Position numbers and translations under genes: made by a program
The notes under the pieces: model-generated
What the model was told of the DNA's origin: nothing
Seen by the model: the letters and a program-made list of their open reading frames with translations, nothing else
Database searches by the model: none
Source: Phycisphaerales bacterium
GTDB lineage: Bacteria > Planctomycetota > Phycisphaerae > Phycisphaerales > UBA1924
Assembly (NCBI GenBank): GCA_016709445.1
Contig: JADJMV010000006.1
Span: 310,001 to 374,000, forward strand
Reading direction: 5' to 3'
DNA length: 64,000 nt
Shown: positions 1-9,480 of the stretch, in pieces
Layout: every line of letters starts with the position of its first letter
How positions within the stretch are numbered: position 1 is the first letter of the stretch

Positions 1-1910
1 CCGAGTCCGGGATCGCGGTGGACCTCTTCTCGCTCGTCCCCGTCAAGCGGTCCCACTCGGTCTGCGCCCAGGGGGGCATCAACGCCTGCAACGAGGTAGC
101 CCGCCAGCAGGGCTACTCGGAATACGAACATTTCGACGAGACCATCTACGGCGGCGATTTCCTCGCCGACCAGCACCCGGTGCTCGAGATGGCCAATTGG
201 GCCCCGAAGATCATCGACCTGCTCGATCGTATGGGTGTGCCGTTCAACCGCACGAGCGAGGGCTACCGCGATCTCCGACTCTTCGGCGGCTCCCTGTTCA
301 AGCGCACGCATTTCGCCGGGGCCACGACCGGGCAGCAACTCATCTACGCCTTGGACGAGCAGGTGCGGCGGCTCGAGTCCGAGGGCAAGGTCACGAAGTA
401 CGAGTCGTGGGAGTTCCTCTGGCCCGTGCTCTCGGATGGGCCAGACGGCCGCCGCTGTGTTGGCATTGTCGCCCAGGACCTCCGGACCATGCAGATCCGC
501 GCGTTCCGGGCCGACGCCGTCGTGATGGCGACCGGAGGCGCGGGGCTGGTGTATGGCAAGAGCACCAACTCGGTCATCTGCACCGGCGCCGCGCTGTCTC
601 GCTGCTACCAGGCCGGGGCGGCCTATGCCAATCCCGAGATGATCCAGGTCCACCCGACCGCCGTCCCCGGCGCCGACAAGCTGCGCCTCATGAGCGAATC
701 GGCCCGTGGCGAGGGGGGCCGTGTCTGGGTGCCCCGCAGGAAGGGCGACTCGCGCCCGGCCCGCCAGATCCCCGAGGCCGAGCGGCTCTATTTCCTCGAG
801 GAGAAGTATCCCAAGTACGGCAACATCGTTCCCCGCGATATCGCGACCCGCGAGATCTTCGACATCTGCGTGAATCAGGGCATGGGTGTGGACGGCCAGA
901 ACCAGGTCTATCTGGATCTGACTCACAAGGACCCCGAGTATCTGACCCGCAAGCTCGGCGGCATCCTCGAGATCTACGAGAAGTTCGTCGGGGTCGATCC
1001 CCGCCACGAGCCCATGCGGATCTTCCCGGGGGTGCACTACTCGATGGGCGGACTGTGGACGAGCTTCACCGCCGGGAACTACAACCCGGCGAAGCCGCAG
1101 CCGGCGCACAAGTCCGGCTCGGTCCCGGCGTGCGATGCGGAGATCGGCCGGGGCCTTCTGCTTGGTGCGCCGAACAACATGCAGACCAGCATCCCGGGTC
1201 TGTACGCGTTCGGCGAGGTGAACTTCGCTTTCCACGGCGCCAACCGCCTGGGCGCCAATGCCCTCCTCAGTTGCATCTTCGACGGCCTCTTCAGCGGCGT
1301 CAGCGTCGCCAATTACCTGGCCAATGGGGCGCCGTCCATGGCGCCGGCGGAGGGCCTGCCCCAGGCCGAGTTTGATGCGGTCGTGGCCGCCGAGACCTCC
1401 AAGCAGAAGTCGATGCTCGACTCCGTGTCCGGAGCGGATGCTTCTGACGAGACGAATCCCTACATCATCGGTCGTGAGATGGGTGTCGAGATGACAGCGG
1501 CGTGCACGGTCGTGCGGGAGGAGAGCCGGCTCCGCCAGTGTCACACCAAGATCGGCGAACTCCGCTCGCGGCAGCGTCGCATGGCCCTCGGCGACGCCGC
1601 GACCTGGACGAACCAGGCCCTCAGCTACGCACGGGCCGTCGGCGACATGCTCACCGTCGCCGAGGCGATGGTCGCCGGGGCGATTGCCCGCAAGGAGTCA
1701 CGAGGCGCCCACTATCGCGCCGACTATCCCGAGCGTGACGACTCCAACTTCCTCAAGACGACCTATGCCACATTTGACCCAGCCTCCGGAGCTGCCCGGA
1801 TCGAGTTTCGCGAGGTCGACTGTTCGCTCGTGCTCCCCCGCGCCCGCACCTACGGACGTGTCGACAAGGAAGAGGCCAAGAAGCCCGAGACCGCCGCCGC
1901 CGGCGTGTGA
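1..1910 (+). CDS. sdhA: Succinate dehydrogenase/fumarate reductase flavoprotein subunit (5' partial)
   Basis: This is the FAD-carrying catalytic subunit of complex II, which oxidises succinate to fumarate on the cytoplasmic face of the membrane. The reading frame is already open at base 3, so the N-terminus with the first part of the FAD-binding fold lies upstream of the window; about 635 residues are visible. The motif RSHSVCAQGG contains the histidine that covalently binds FAD in this family. QVHPT and ESARGEGG supply active-site His and Arg residues, and NRLGANALL is the conserved FAD-domain signature near the C-terminal third. The length and sequence resemble the long SdhA form found in Bacillus and Bacteroidetes-type complexes. 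sdhB follows after 27 bases, so the two are one transcription unit. A cytochrome b subunit gene is expected just upstream but cannot be seen. Confidence 0.96.
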   Translation, partial: ESGIAVDLFSLVPVKRSHSVCAQGGINACNEVARQQGYSEYEHFDETIYGGDFLADQHPVLEMANWAPKIIDLLDRMGVPFNRTSEGYRDLRLFGGSLFKRTHFAGATTGQQLIYALDEQVRRLESEGKVTKYESWEFLWPVLSDGPDGRRCVGIVAQDLRTMQIRAFRADAVVMATGGAGLVYGKSTNSVICTGAALSRCYQAGAAYANPEMIQVHPTAVPGADKLRLMSESARGEGGRVWVPRRKGDSRPARQIPEAERLYFLEEKYPKYGNIVPRDIATREIFDICVNQGMGVDGQNQVYLDLTHKDPEYLTRKLGGILEIYEKFVGVDPRHEPMRIFPGVHYSMGGLWTSFTAGNYNPAKPQPAHKSGSVPACDAEIGRGLLLGAPNNMQTSIPGLYAFGEVNFAFHGANRLGANALLSCIFDGLFSGVSVANYLANGAPSMAPAEGLPQAEFDAVVAAETSKQKSMLDSVSGADASDETNPYIIGREMGVEMTAACTVVREESRLRQCHTKIGELRSRQRRMALGDAATWTNQALSYARAVGDMLTVAEAMVAGAIARKESRGAHYRADYPERDDSNFLKTTYATFDPASGAARIEFREVDCSLVLPRARTYGRVDKEEAKKPETAAAGV

Positions 1911-1937
1911 GTCCCCGTGCCCCCGGAGTGTGACACC

Positions 1938-2777
1938 ATGACCGCATCCGCCAACGGCTCGCACAAGCCAGCCCACACCAAGCCCGCTGCCAAGCCCGGG
2001 CGCAAGGTGCGATTCAAAGTCAAACGCTGCGATGGCCCGGGCAAGATCTCGCGTTGGGAGACCTTCGAGGTCCCGATCGAACCGGGCTCCAACGTCATCT
2101 CCTGCCTGCAGTGGATCGCCGCCCACCCGGTCACAACCGAAGGCGTTCGCACCACCCCCGTCGTCTGGGATGCGAACTGTCTGGAAGAGGTCTGCGGCGC
2201 CTGCACCATGGTCATCAACGGCAAGGTCCGCCAGAGCTGCTCGGCCCTGATCGATGCCTATGCCCCCAATCCCGGCGATGAGATCACCCTGGAGCCCATG
2301 ACGAAGTTCCCCGTGATCCGCGACCTCTGGGTCGACCGCTCCCGCGCGTTCAAGAATCTCACGCGGGTCCGCGCCTGGGTGCCTATCGACGGGACCTACA
2401 ACCTGGGCGCCGGCCCCCGTGAGAGGCCCAATGACCAGGCCGTCCGGTATGTGCTCTCCACCTGCATGACCTGCGGCTGCTGCATGGAGGCCTGCCCCCA
2501 GTTCAATATCGAGCCGGACGAGGCGGCTTGGGATACCTCCTTCGCCGGCGCCCACGCCATCAGCCAGGCGCGGCTCTTCAATATGCACGGGACCGGGGCG
2601 CAACTCAAGGGCGAGCGCCTCGATGCGCTTATGGGGCCCGGCGGCATTACCGACTGCGGCAACGCTCAGAACTGCGTGAAGGTGTGTCCCAAGGAGATCC
2701 CGTTGACCGAGTCGATCGCCGCGGTCGGCCGCTCGGCCACGATCCATGCCCTCGCCAAGTGGTTCACCGGGCCCTGA
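1938..2777 (+). CDS. sdhB: Succinate dehydrogenase/fumarate reductase iron-sulfur subunit
   Basis: This 279-residue subunit passes electrons from the SdhA flavin to the membrane anchor. A plant-type [2Fe-2S] site is formed by Cys81, Cys86, Cys89 and Cys101. The C-terminal domain has the ferredoxin-like cluster motif CMTCGCCMEACP and a second set, CVKVCP, giving the [4Fe-4S] and [3Fe-4S] ligands. The ATG at 1938 was preferred over a GTG at 1917 because a GGAG sequence lies about ten bases upstream. The roughly 28-residue N-terminus before the domain is rich in Ala, Pro and Lys and is probably a flexible extension. It is the last recognisable gene of the sdh operon. Confidence 0.96.
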   Translation: MTASANGSHKPAHTKPAAKPGRKVRFKVKRCDGPGKISRWETFEVPIEPGSNVISCLQWIAAHPVTTEGVRTTPVVWDANCLEEVCGACTMVINGKVRQSCSALIDAYAPNPGDEITLEPMTKFPVIRDLWVDRSRAFKNLTRVRAWVPIDGTYNLGAGPRERPNDQAVRYVLSTCMTCGCCMEACPQFNIEPDEAAWDTSFAGAHAISQARLFNMHGTGAQLKGERLDALMGPGGITDCGNAQNCVKVCPKEIPLTESIAAVGRSATIHALAKWFTGP

Positions 2778-2900
2778 AACCCACCAGCCCGGGACGATTA
2801 GTCCGCCCGAGCCGGTTCTGACGGCCTGCCTGACCCCCGACGACCGGCTTGGCATCGGTGCCCTGGGGTCCCCGGCCCGAGCGGCCGATGACCGTTGGCG

Positions 2901-4424
2901 ATGAGCATCCCGCCCAAGAACGTGGCCCTCGCTCCCGCCGGTGGCGCCGGCTGGAACGCGATCTTGGCCGTTTGCGCTCTGGTCCTCACGGCCCACATGC
3001 TCGGCGCCACATGGCTCGGCGAGTCCGTCGCCGGCGTGCCGGCGGGTATCTGGGTTATCGCCCTCACGGGCGTGATCTGGAATCCCACCCTCCGCCGCCG
3101 GGTCGCGGACGCAGTGGAGCGGGTCTTGGTGTTCTTGATTCCGGGACCGACCGTCGTGCCCGCCGACCAGACCCGAATCCCCGCCGCCTGGGGCTGGTGG
3201 CCTCGTCACCCCGTCGCCGCGGCGTGTACCGATCTTCTCACCAGGATTGCCGGCGGAGTCGCGCAGCTCGCATGGCTCCCGGTCTGGAGGGGCGGGGGCT
3301 CGCCCCTGCTCGCCCGCGCCGAGCGGGGGCTCCTGGCACTGCCCTGGCCGACGCGCCCCCTGCGCGTGGGCCTGTGTATGCCGCCCGACGAAGCCGAGCA
3401 GGTCATCGCCGCCAGCGGAGCGTGCCGAGTGGATTGGTTCCGACTCGCCGGTTGGGATGATCCTCAGGCGGTTTGCCGCCGCCATCAATTCGATGCCGTC
3501 GCCTACCACGACGGGGAGGGTCCTGTCCGCATCGTGACTCTCGAACGCGTCGGGCGCGCCGCCGGCTGTGTGCAGTGGACCGGCCTCCCCGCCGAATTGA
3601 CCTATGGCGATCTCTTTCCCGGTCGTATCGATCCCGCGGCTGTCGTCCTCGAGGGGGCGTCGGCTCAGAGGGTCCGCGAGGGAGCGGGCCTTCTCCGAGC
3701 CCTCCTCGAGGCAGCCGCGACGCTCGCTCGAAGCGAGCACCGACTGACGATCGGCGATCGCATGCTGGGTCGGCGGGTCACCGATCAGCCGGCAAGCACA
3801 TCATCGCTGGCGATCTGGCGTGACGCCCGGCCGCCGGCTTGGGGCGTGCTGACCGCGCTCGCCGCGGCGGCGACGGCCGGACGTCACGCCTGGCCCGAGG
3901 CCGCGAAACTGGCTTCCAATGCCGCGAGCGCCTACTTCGTGGCCGCCCCGGGGATCGAGCCGGTCGACCGTCGTGCGTGCCTCGCGGCCATCGTCCCGGA
4001 TTCGGGAGCGGATGCGGTGGGCGCCCTCCGCCTTGCGGCCGCAAGTGTGGGATCGCTCGAGGATGACGCTGGACTGGCCCTGCTCGTCAAAGCGGATCGC
4101 CTGATCCGCTCGGGCCAGACGCGGCTAGCACCGCTAGACCATGCGGCGTTTCTGGAATCTGAGCTCGCGCATAGCACCGACGATCCGATGAGCGTCGGTC
4201 GCGCCGCCGCAGGAATAGCCATGGTGTGCGCCGCAACCGACACCGATCGCATCGCGTTCGTCCGGGACGACATGGTCGAAGAGATGGCGTATGCCGGTTG
4301 GCTCGTCGGGAGAGACCAGGATCGGAGCCTGCTGATGCGAGTGTTCCTCGAGATCGAGCACGCCCACGCAGAGAGAGACTTGTCGCGGAAGGCCCACCAT
4401 GGCCGTCGCCAAGTCGCCGCGTAG
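2901..4424 (+). CDS. Unrecognised membrane-anchored protein
   Basis: I do not recognise this family. The 507-residue product begins with two hydrophobic segments (about residues 10-32 and 42-58), so it is probably inner-membrane anchored with a large soluble remainder. The remainder is rich in Ala, Arg and Asp, with no metal-binding, nucleotide-binding or catalytic motif I can identify. Coding potential is supported by an open frame of more than 1.5 kb and a plausible alternation of hydrophobic and charged residues. The ATG at 2901 is preferred to a TTG two codons earlier, but no clear ribosome binding site is visible. It lies 123 bases after sdhB in the same direction and may or may not share its transcript. 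Confidence 0.65.
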   Translation: MSIPPKNVALAPAGGAGWNAILAVCALVLTAHMLGATWLGESVAGVPAGIWVIALTGVIWNPTLRRRVADAVERVLVFLIPGPTVVPADQTRIPAAWGWWPRHPVAAACTDLLTRIAGGVAQLAWLPVWRGGGSPLLARAERGLLALPWPTRPLRVGLCMPPDEAEQVIAASGACRVDWFRLAGWDDPQAVCRRHQFDAVAYHDGEGPVRIVTLERVGRAAGCVQWTGLPAELTYGDLFPGRIDPAAVVLEGASAQRVREGAGLLRALLEAAATLARSEHRLTIGDRMLGRRVTDQPASTSSLAIWRDARPPAWGVLTALAAAATAGRHAWPEAAKLASNAASAYFVAAPGIEPVDRRACLAAIVPDSGADAVGALRLAAASVGSLEDDAGLALLVKADRLIRSGQTRLAPLDHAAFLESELAHSTDDPMSVGRAAAGIAMVCAATDTDRIAFVRDDMVEEMAYAGWLVGRDQDRSLLMRVFLEIEHAHAERDLSRKAHHGRRQVAA

Positions 4425-4477
4425 GTTTCAGGAGGTTGCTGGTTCGATCCGTGTTGGAGATCGCCGCAGCTCCGGGC

Positions 4478-4795
4478 TCAGCCCTGGAGGTCCAGGCTGC
4501 CCTCGCGGTGCTGGACCAACCGACCGCCGGCGCCGTACTGGGGTCGCTCCTGCCGGTCGTCCTGGGCCTCTTCCTGCGTGTTGTCCTTGAGGCTCCGGAC
4601 GGCGTCGGTCAGCTCGACCTGATCGACGGGGGCCTCGGGGTCCTTCCGATTGGCTCGGCGGGTTCGGTCCTTGTCGCGTTCCTCGCGGGAAATGCGTTGC
4701 ACGGCCTGACGCTCCGATTGTGGAGCGCCGGCGACGGAGGAAGCAATGCTGGGGCCGAAACTGGTCACAACCACGGTATCGACCGAGCCTCGCAT
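4478..4795 (-). CDS. Small hydrophilic hypothetical protein
   Basis: The 105-residue product has a short hydrophobic start followed by a strongly charged body rich in Glu, Asp, Gln and Arg, including VELTDAVRSLKDNTQEEA. That pattern suggests a helical or coiled-coil protein; the family is unknown to me. No signal peptide is obvious. A GAAGACG sequence about two to eight bases before the ATG is a weak ribosome binding site. It converges with the gene ending at 4424 and runs in the same direction as fabI. The opposite-strand alternative in this stretch is low-complexity and unconvincing. Confidence 0.5.
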   Translation of the reverse strand: MRGSVDTVVVTSFGPSIASSVAGAPQSERQAVQRISREERDKDRTRRANRKDPEAPVDQVELTDAVRSLKDNTQEEAQDDRQERPQYGAGGRLVQHREGSLDLQG

Positions 4796-4919
4796 GCGTC
4801 TTCAATGCCAACAAAAGACAGGGGTTATCGGGCACCAGAGCCCAACATCTGGGGGTGCTGTGAGCCCCAAGCCCAGCTTATTGGACGTGGCTGTGCGATT
4901 TGGGGGCACCTGCGATGGA

Positions 4920-5705
4920 CTAGACCCCGATGGTGCTGACGCCGCAGTCGACGTAGATGTTTTCCCCCGTGACCCCCGAGGACAGGTCGCTGGCCAGGTA
5001 GACCGCGGTCTTTCCGACGTCGGCGCCCTCGACGTTGCGTCGGAGCGGCGATCGTTCGAGGTTGTGCGTCTCGATGTCGTCCACGCCCCCGACGGCCGAG
5101 GAGGCAAGCGTGCGCAGATAGCCCCCGGAAATCGTGTTGACGCGGATGGACTTCTGTCCCAGCTCGGCGGCGAGGTAGCGGGCCGTGCACTCGAGGGCGG
5201 CCTTCGCGACGCCCATCACGTTGTAGCCCGGTACCACTTTTTCGGCGCCGTAGTAGCTCATGGCCATGATCGATCCGCCGCCGGAGCGCTGCATGATCGG
5301 CGCGGCGCGGCGGGCGATGCCGAGCAGGGTATAGGCGGAGATGTCGATGGCGCCGAGATATGCTGCGCGGGGCGTCTCGACGAACTTGTCCTTCGCGAGC
5401 CAATCCCGGTCGGCGAAGGCGATGGAGTGCACCAGCACATGGAGCGAATCAAACTTCTCGGAGAACCTTGAGAAGGTCGCGTCGATCTCTTCATCCTTGC
5501 CGGCGTCGAGCGGGCACATCCAGGCGTCGGAGAGGCCGAGTGCGTCCACGGCCCGACGGGTGCGTCTCTCGTTCTTCTCACCCGGCAGGTGTGTGAACGC
5601 GCAGCGGCACCCGTGCTCCAGCAGCGACTTGGCGATGTGCCAGGCGTAGGAGCGTTCGTTGGCGATGCCGATGATGAGCGCGGTCTTGCCTTCGAGCAGT
5701 GGCAT
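4920..5705 (-). CDS. fabI: Enoyl-[acyl-carrier-protein] reductase (NADH)
   Basis: FabI performs the last reduction of each cycle of type II fatty-acid synthesis, converting trans-2-enoyl-ACP to acyl-ACP. The 261-residue product is the usual length. The N-terminal cofactor-binding region reads IIGIANERSYAW, the signature that separates FabI from ordinary short-chain dehydrogenases. The catalytic pair is Tyr161 and Lys168 in YNVMGVAK, with the second conserved tyrosine at 151. The ATG at 5705 is preceded by GGAG at a seven-base distance, whereas the open frame continues upstream without similarity. It is divergent from nadC, and the 245-base gap must hold both promoters. Confidence 0.97.
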   Translation of the reverse strand: MPLLEGKTALIIGIANERSYAWHIAKSLLEHGCRCAFTHLPGEKNERRTRRAVDALGLSDAWMCPLDAGKDEEIDATFSRFSEKFDSLHVLVHSIAFADRDWLAKDKFVETPRAAYLGAIDISAYTLLGIARRAAPIMQRSGGGSIMAMSYYGAEKVVPGYNVMGVAKAALECTARYLAAELGQKSIRVNTISGGYLRTLASSAVGGVDDIETHNLERSPLRRNVEGADVGKTAVYLASDLSSGVTGENIYVDCGVSTIGV

Positions 5706-5950
5706 GGTCGTTCTCCGGATTGCGACGCCAAGTCTATGAACCCGGGCCGCACCCCGCCACTCGGTGCGGATCGCGGCCAGGGGGCCGGGTGGGTCGGGCG
5801 TTGCGGTGTTCGGGTCCACGCGTGGCGAGTGGGGGCACCTCAGCGATGCCAGAGGCATCTCCACCGCGGGCGGAGCGTGAGCCGCGGGGAGTGCGGCGGG
5901 TACGCCGCCCGGGCCACGCGCCGTGGTCGCACGCTCTACCATCCCTCGCC

Positions 5951-6883
5951 ATGCAGCACCAGGACCTCAACACGCTCTCGCTCACCGATCTGTTCGCAAG
6001 GTTGGCCGAACTCGGGGATCTTGACCGATTGCTGGGATTTATCCGCGATGAGGATCTCGGCCCGGAGCGGCTGGACGTGACCAGCGAGGTCGCGGTGAGC
6101 AAGCGGGCGACGCTCCACACGCGGATCCGGGCGCGCGAGCCCGGCGTGGTCGCCGGACTGGCTGCGATCGCACGCATCCCCAAAGTCTTCGAAGCGATCG
6201 CCAAGGTTGACCTCGAGGTCGCCGACGGGGATGTCATCGGGGAGGGGCAGACCATCGCACGTATCGAGGGAGTCGCCCGCGACGTGCTCATGGTGGAGCG
6301 CCCGATCCTCAACCTGCTCGGACGCCTCTCGGGTGTCGCGACTCGTACCGCGCGATTTGCAGGGGCGATCCCCCCGGGCTGTCCGGGCAAGCTGTTTGAC
6401 ACGCGGAAGACCACGCCGGGCCTGCGACACCTGGAGAAGTACGCCGTGCGTTGCGGGGGCGGGTGCTGCCACCGGCTGGGTCTGAACGATGCCGTTCTCG
6501 TCAAGGACAATCACCTCGCGGCCATCCGCGATGAGCCGTGGCCACTCCGCGTCTACGAGATGTCGCGGACCGCGCGCGAACGGTGGCCCGACGCCCTTCG
6601 ATTCTTTGAGGTCGAGGTCGATGACCTCGGCCAGTTCACCGAGTTGCTCGGCCTTCCGGAGGGTGCGATCGACGTCATACTCCTCGACAACATGACGCCC
6701 TCGCACATGCGTGAGGCCGTCCGTGAGCGAGATCGTCGCCGGCCCGGATTGCTCCTGGAGGCTTCGGGCGGCATCACTCTCGAGACCATGGCCGAGGTCG
6801 CCGGCTCCATGGTCGACCGCATCAGCGTTGGCTCGCTTACGCACCACGCCGTGTCGCTTGACTTCGGCCTCGACGCGGACTGA
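5951..6883 (+). CDS. nadC: Nicotinate-nucleotide pyrophosphorylase (carboxylating)
   Basis: NadC converts quinolinate and PRPP to nicotinate mononucleotide, CO2 and pyrophosphate in de novo NAD synthesis. The 310-residue product contains the family blocks LDTRKTTPG-like (here FDTRKTTPGLRHLEKYAV), the LVKDNH segment, the EVEVDD strand, the LLDNM loop and the EASGGI strand, all of which line the phosphoribosyl site of the C-terminal barrel. The ATG at 5951 gives an N-terminus of normal length; no strong ribosome binding site is evident. birA starts seven bases after the stop, so the two genes are probably cotranscribed. Confidence 0.95.
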   Translation: MQHQDLNTLSLTDLFARLAELGDLDRLLGFIRDEDLGPERLDVTSEVAVSKRATLHTRIRAREPGVVAGLAAIARIPKVFEAIAKVDLEVADGDVIGEGQTIARIEGVARDVLMVERPILNLLGRLSGVATRTARFAGAIPPGCPGKLFDTRKTTPGLRHLEKYAVRCGGGCCHRLGLNDAVLVKDNHLAAIRDEPWPLRVYEMSRTARERWPDALRFFEVEVDDLGQFTELLGLPEGAIDVILLDNMTPSHMREAVRERDRRRPGLLLEASGGITLETMAEVAGSMVDRISVGSLTHHAVSLDFGLDAD

Positions 6884-6889
6884 CGATTG

Positions 6890-7675
6890 ATGGATGCAGA
6901 TCGATCCATCGAGGGTGAACCGCCTCTCTCCGAGTGGGCCGAGTTGCTGGAATCGGCTTGTTCGGCGCTCCCGCGTCTGGGCATCCGCCAGATTCGCGTG
7001 CTCCGCGAGACCGCCTCAACCCAGGATGCGGCGTGGCGAGCCGGCGGTGGGTCACCTGGGTGGCTGGTGATCGCGGGCCGACAGACCGCCGGGCGGGGTC
7101 GCCTCGGGCGATCCTGGGTGGATACCGGTGGGGCGGGACTGGCCCTGACCCTGGCCCTGCCGAGGGGGTTGGTCTCGCCCATCGGTGTTGGCCTGGCGGT
7201 GTGCCGCGCGGCGAACAGCATGCTCCCTTCCGCGTTGCTCGGCCTTCGCTGGCCGAACGACGTTGTGGAGAGATCCGGCATCCAGCGGAAGGCCGCGGGG
7301 GTGCTCATCGAGGCACGCAACCACATCTCGCTCGTGGGGATTGGCGTGAACGTGGGTCCGATGGCGTGGCCGCCCGACCTCGAGGCTCGAGCGGTCTGCC
7401 TCCACGAACTCGGCTCGTCCTGCACGCGCCCGTCGCTGGCCCTCGCTGTGCTGGCCAACCTCGACCGCGTCTTGGATTGGTCCGGCGAACAGATCGCAAC
7501 CGAAGCGGCAGCCCTCGACACGCTCAAGGGGACACTGCGTCGGTTTGTGTACGACGGCCAAAACTATGAGGGGGTCGTGGAATCGATCGAGGCAGACTCG
7601 TCGATCCGGGTCCGCACCGACGAGGGGGCTCTCATCGAATTGCCGGCGCTTGCGACAAGCCTGTTGCACGATTAG
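6890..7675 (+). CDS. birA: Biotin--[acetyl-CoA-carboxylase] ligase
   Basis: This enzyme activates biotin with ATP and attaches it to the biotin carboxyl carrier protein. The 261-residue product carries the biotinoyl-AMP loop GRGRLGRSW (about residues 68-76) and the downstream strand LRWPNDV with the lysine-containing KAAGVLIEA segment. It lacks an N-terminal helix-turn-helix, so it is the monofunctional form that is not a repressor of biotin genes. The ATG at 6890 follows the nadC stop by six bases; a TTG immediately before it is less likely. The pairing with nadC is a loose cofactor-metabolism grouping. Confidence 0.92.
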   Translation: MDADRSIEGEPPLSEWAELLESACSALPRLGIRQIRVLRETASTQDAAWRAGGGSPGWLVIAGRQTAGRGRLGRSWVDTGGAGLALTLALPRGLVSPIGVGLAVCRAANSMLPSALLGLRWPNDVVERSGIQRKAAGVLIEARNHISLVGIGVNVGPMAWPPDLEARAVCLHELGSSCTRPSLALAVLANLDRVLDWSGEQIATEAAALDTLKGTLRRFVYDGQNYEGVVESIEADSSIRVRTDEGALIELPALATSLLHD

Positions 7676-7792
7676 ATGCTTCGAAAGGCGCGAAAGTAGG
7701 GGCGCTGGGGCCGGGATGCGGGGAGAGCGCGTCAGGGCGGGCCCGGGCCATGCAGGGGTTGCGAGTGCGGCGCGTGTCGGCGGGGGCCGACA

Positions 7793-8845
7793 CTACTCAT
7801 CGGCGCTGGCAGTGATTTCCGCATTCGTCGCGGCACGGACATTTCGGTTCGTCAGGACGCGGGCGGGGTCGGGTGTCCGTACGCCCCAGGCCAGGCCGAC
7901 CGCCGCGAGCCCGCGGATGATCAGATAGCTCGGATCGAACTGCCACCAGCTGAGCCCGTGCCGGGCCGACGTCGGGAATGCGTGGTGGTTGTTGTGCCAT
8001 CCCTCGCCGAGGGCCAGGACTCCGACAATCGCGTTGTTGCGGCTGCGGTCGCCGGTCCGAAACGGGCTGGTTCCCCAAAGGTGGCAGACCGAGTTCACGC
8101 TCCAGGTGATGTGGTGGACCAGCAAGATCCGAACGAGCCCACCCCAGAGGAGTCCGAGCAGCGCGCCCGAGAGGCTCAGGGTTATCAGCCCCGCCACCGC
8201 CGCCGGGATGATGAGTCCCGCGAGCGCGAGCCAGTAGAACTGGGTGTTCACGGCGCAGGTCACGCGATCGGCCCGCAGGTCGGGTGTGTATCTCCCCATG
8301 CCCTTGAGGCGTTGCCCGAAGAGCCAGCCGACGTGAGCGTGCCAGAAGCCGTGAATTGTCGCGCGGATTCCCGAGCCCCACGAGCCGCCGGGGTGCATGT
8401 GCGGCGAGTGGGGATCATCCTCCTCGTCGGAATGCTGGTGGTGCTTCCGGTGCGCGCCGCTCCACTCGATGACGGCGCCCTGCACGGCCATCGATCCGAG
8501 GGCGCCGAGCACATACCGGAGTATCCGACCGGTCTTGAAGGACTGGTGTGTGAACAGGCGGTGATAGCCGACCGTGATGCCGACCGAGGTGGCGTAGGTC
8601 ATCGCGACGAAGATCCAGAATTGCACCCAATCGAACGCCGTGCCCCAACTCAGCGCGATCGCGATCGCCAGCCCGACGACCGGCAGAATCACAGCGACCA
8701 AGTTCACGATTCGAAGGCGCACTTCAACCGGAGATAGCGGCGTCTTCGTGCCGGACTCCGCATGGGGCCGGCCTGCCGGGAACACTCGGGCTTGTGTCGA
8801 ATCGGCCAGATCGGCGGCCGGCGCAGGGGATTGGAGTTGTGTCAT
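7793..8845 (-). CDS. Acyl-CoA/acyl-lipid fatty-acid desaturase
   Basis: This is a membrane di-iron desaturase that introduces a double bond into a fatty acyl chain. Three histidine boxes that bind the iron pair are present: HRLFTH, HRKHH and HNNHH. Four hydrophobic segments flank them in the arrangement expected for the delta-9 family. The product is about 350 residues. The start is uncertain: an ATG at 8887 would add 14 residues, and neither ATG has a ribosome binding site at good distance. The chain position of desaturation and the electron donor cannot be told from the sequence. It converges on birA. Confidence 0.88.
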   Translation of the reverse strand: MTQLQSPAPAADLADSTQARVFPAGRPHAESGTKTPLSPVEVRLRIVNLVAVILPVVGLAIAIALSWGTAFDWVQFWIFVAMTYATSVGITVGYHRLFTHQSFKTGRILRYVLGALGSMAVQGAVIEWSGAHRKHHQHSDEEDDPHSPHMHPGGSWGSGIRATIHGFWHAHVGWLFGQRLKGMGRYTPDLRADRVTCAVNTQFYWLALAGLIIPAAVAGLITLSLSGALLGLLWGGLVRILLVHHITWSVNSVCHLWGTSPFRTGDRSRNNAIVGVLALGEGWHNNHHAFPTSARHGLSWWQFDPSYLIIRGLAAVGLAWGVRTPDPARVLTNRNVRAATNAEITASADE

Positions 8846-8984
8846 TCGGTGCGCCGGTGCTTCCTCGGTATGGGGGGGTGGGGGCATTGCCGCGCGTTTC
8901 AGTCCTCGATTGTAGCTCCCGAGGCGTCCGTTCGGGCTTCGATATGGTGGGATCGGCGTCCACAGGCGGGATGGGGCCGCGCGC

Positions 8985-9395
8985 TCAGAGGAGGCGGGCG
9001 ATCTTTCGGCCGAGCTCCGCCCCCTGCTCCGCGTCGAGCGGGCTCGGCTTCCAGCCGAGGCCAAGGCCCTGACCGCCCAGGTGAGGAATCACGTGGAAAT
9101 GGACATGCTCGACGAGTTGATGGGCGTCGGCGCCGTTGTTCTGGAGCACGTTATATGCCGTCGCGCCGACGGCCTTTGTCACGGCGCGGCAGATGCGAGG
9201 GAGAGCTCGTCCGATGCCGCCTGCGGCGCCGTCCGAGAGCTGGTCGAGGGTGACCGCCGGCTCTTTGGGGATGACGAGGGTGTGGCCGGGTGCGATGGGG
9301 TTCACATCGAGGAAGGCCAGGACGTGCTCGTCCTCATAGACCTTGTGGCAGGGGATCTCGCCGCGGACGATCCGGCTGAAAATGGTCTCGCTCAT
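8985..9395 (-). CDS. HIT family nucleotide-binding hydrolase
   Basis: The 136-residue product matches histidine-triad proteins of the HinT type, small dimeric enzymes that cleave nucleoside phosphoramidates and related acyl-AMP compounds. The active-site motif HVHFHVIP (HxHxHxx) lies near residue 97-104, and the N-terminal SETIFSRIVRGEIP block is typical. The length is normal for the family. It precedes the desaturase on the same strand and is divergent from mutL. The physiological substrate is not known for most members. Confidence 0.93.
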   Translation of the reverse strand: MSETIFSRIVRGEIPCHKVYEDEHVLAFLDVNPIAPGHTLVIPKEPAVTLDQLSDGAAGGIGRALPRICRAVTKAVGATAYNVLQNNGADAHQLVEHVHFHVIPHLGGQGLGLGWKPSPLDAEQGAELGRKIARLL

Positions 9396-9480
9396 GGCGT
9401 GATTCTACTGGCGGCCAGTCCTTCGCGGAGGGCCCCTAGCCCGATTCGGCCGGGCCTCGCGGGTGGTTTACAATCTGCCC

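Noticed and set aside
1698..3740. A 680-codon open frame on the minus strand across sdhA and sdhB
   Set aside because: It is antisense to two clearly conserved genes and shows no family pattern.
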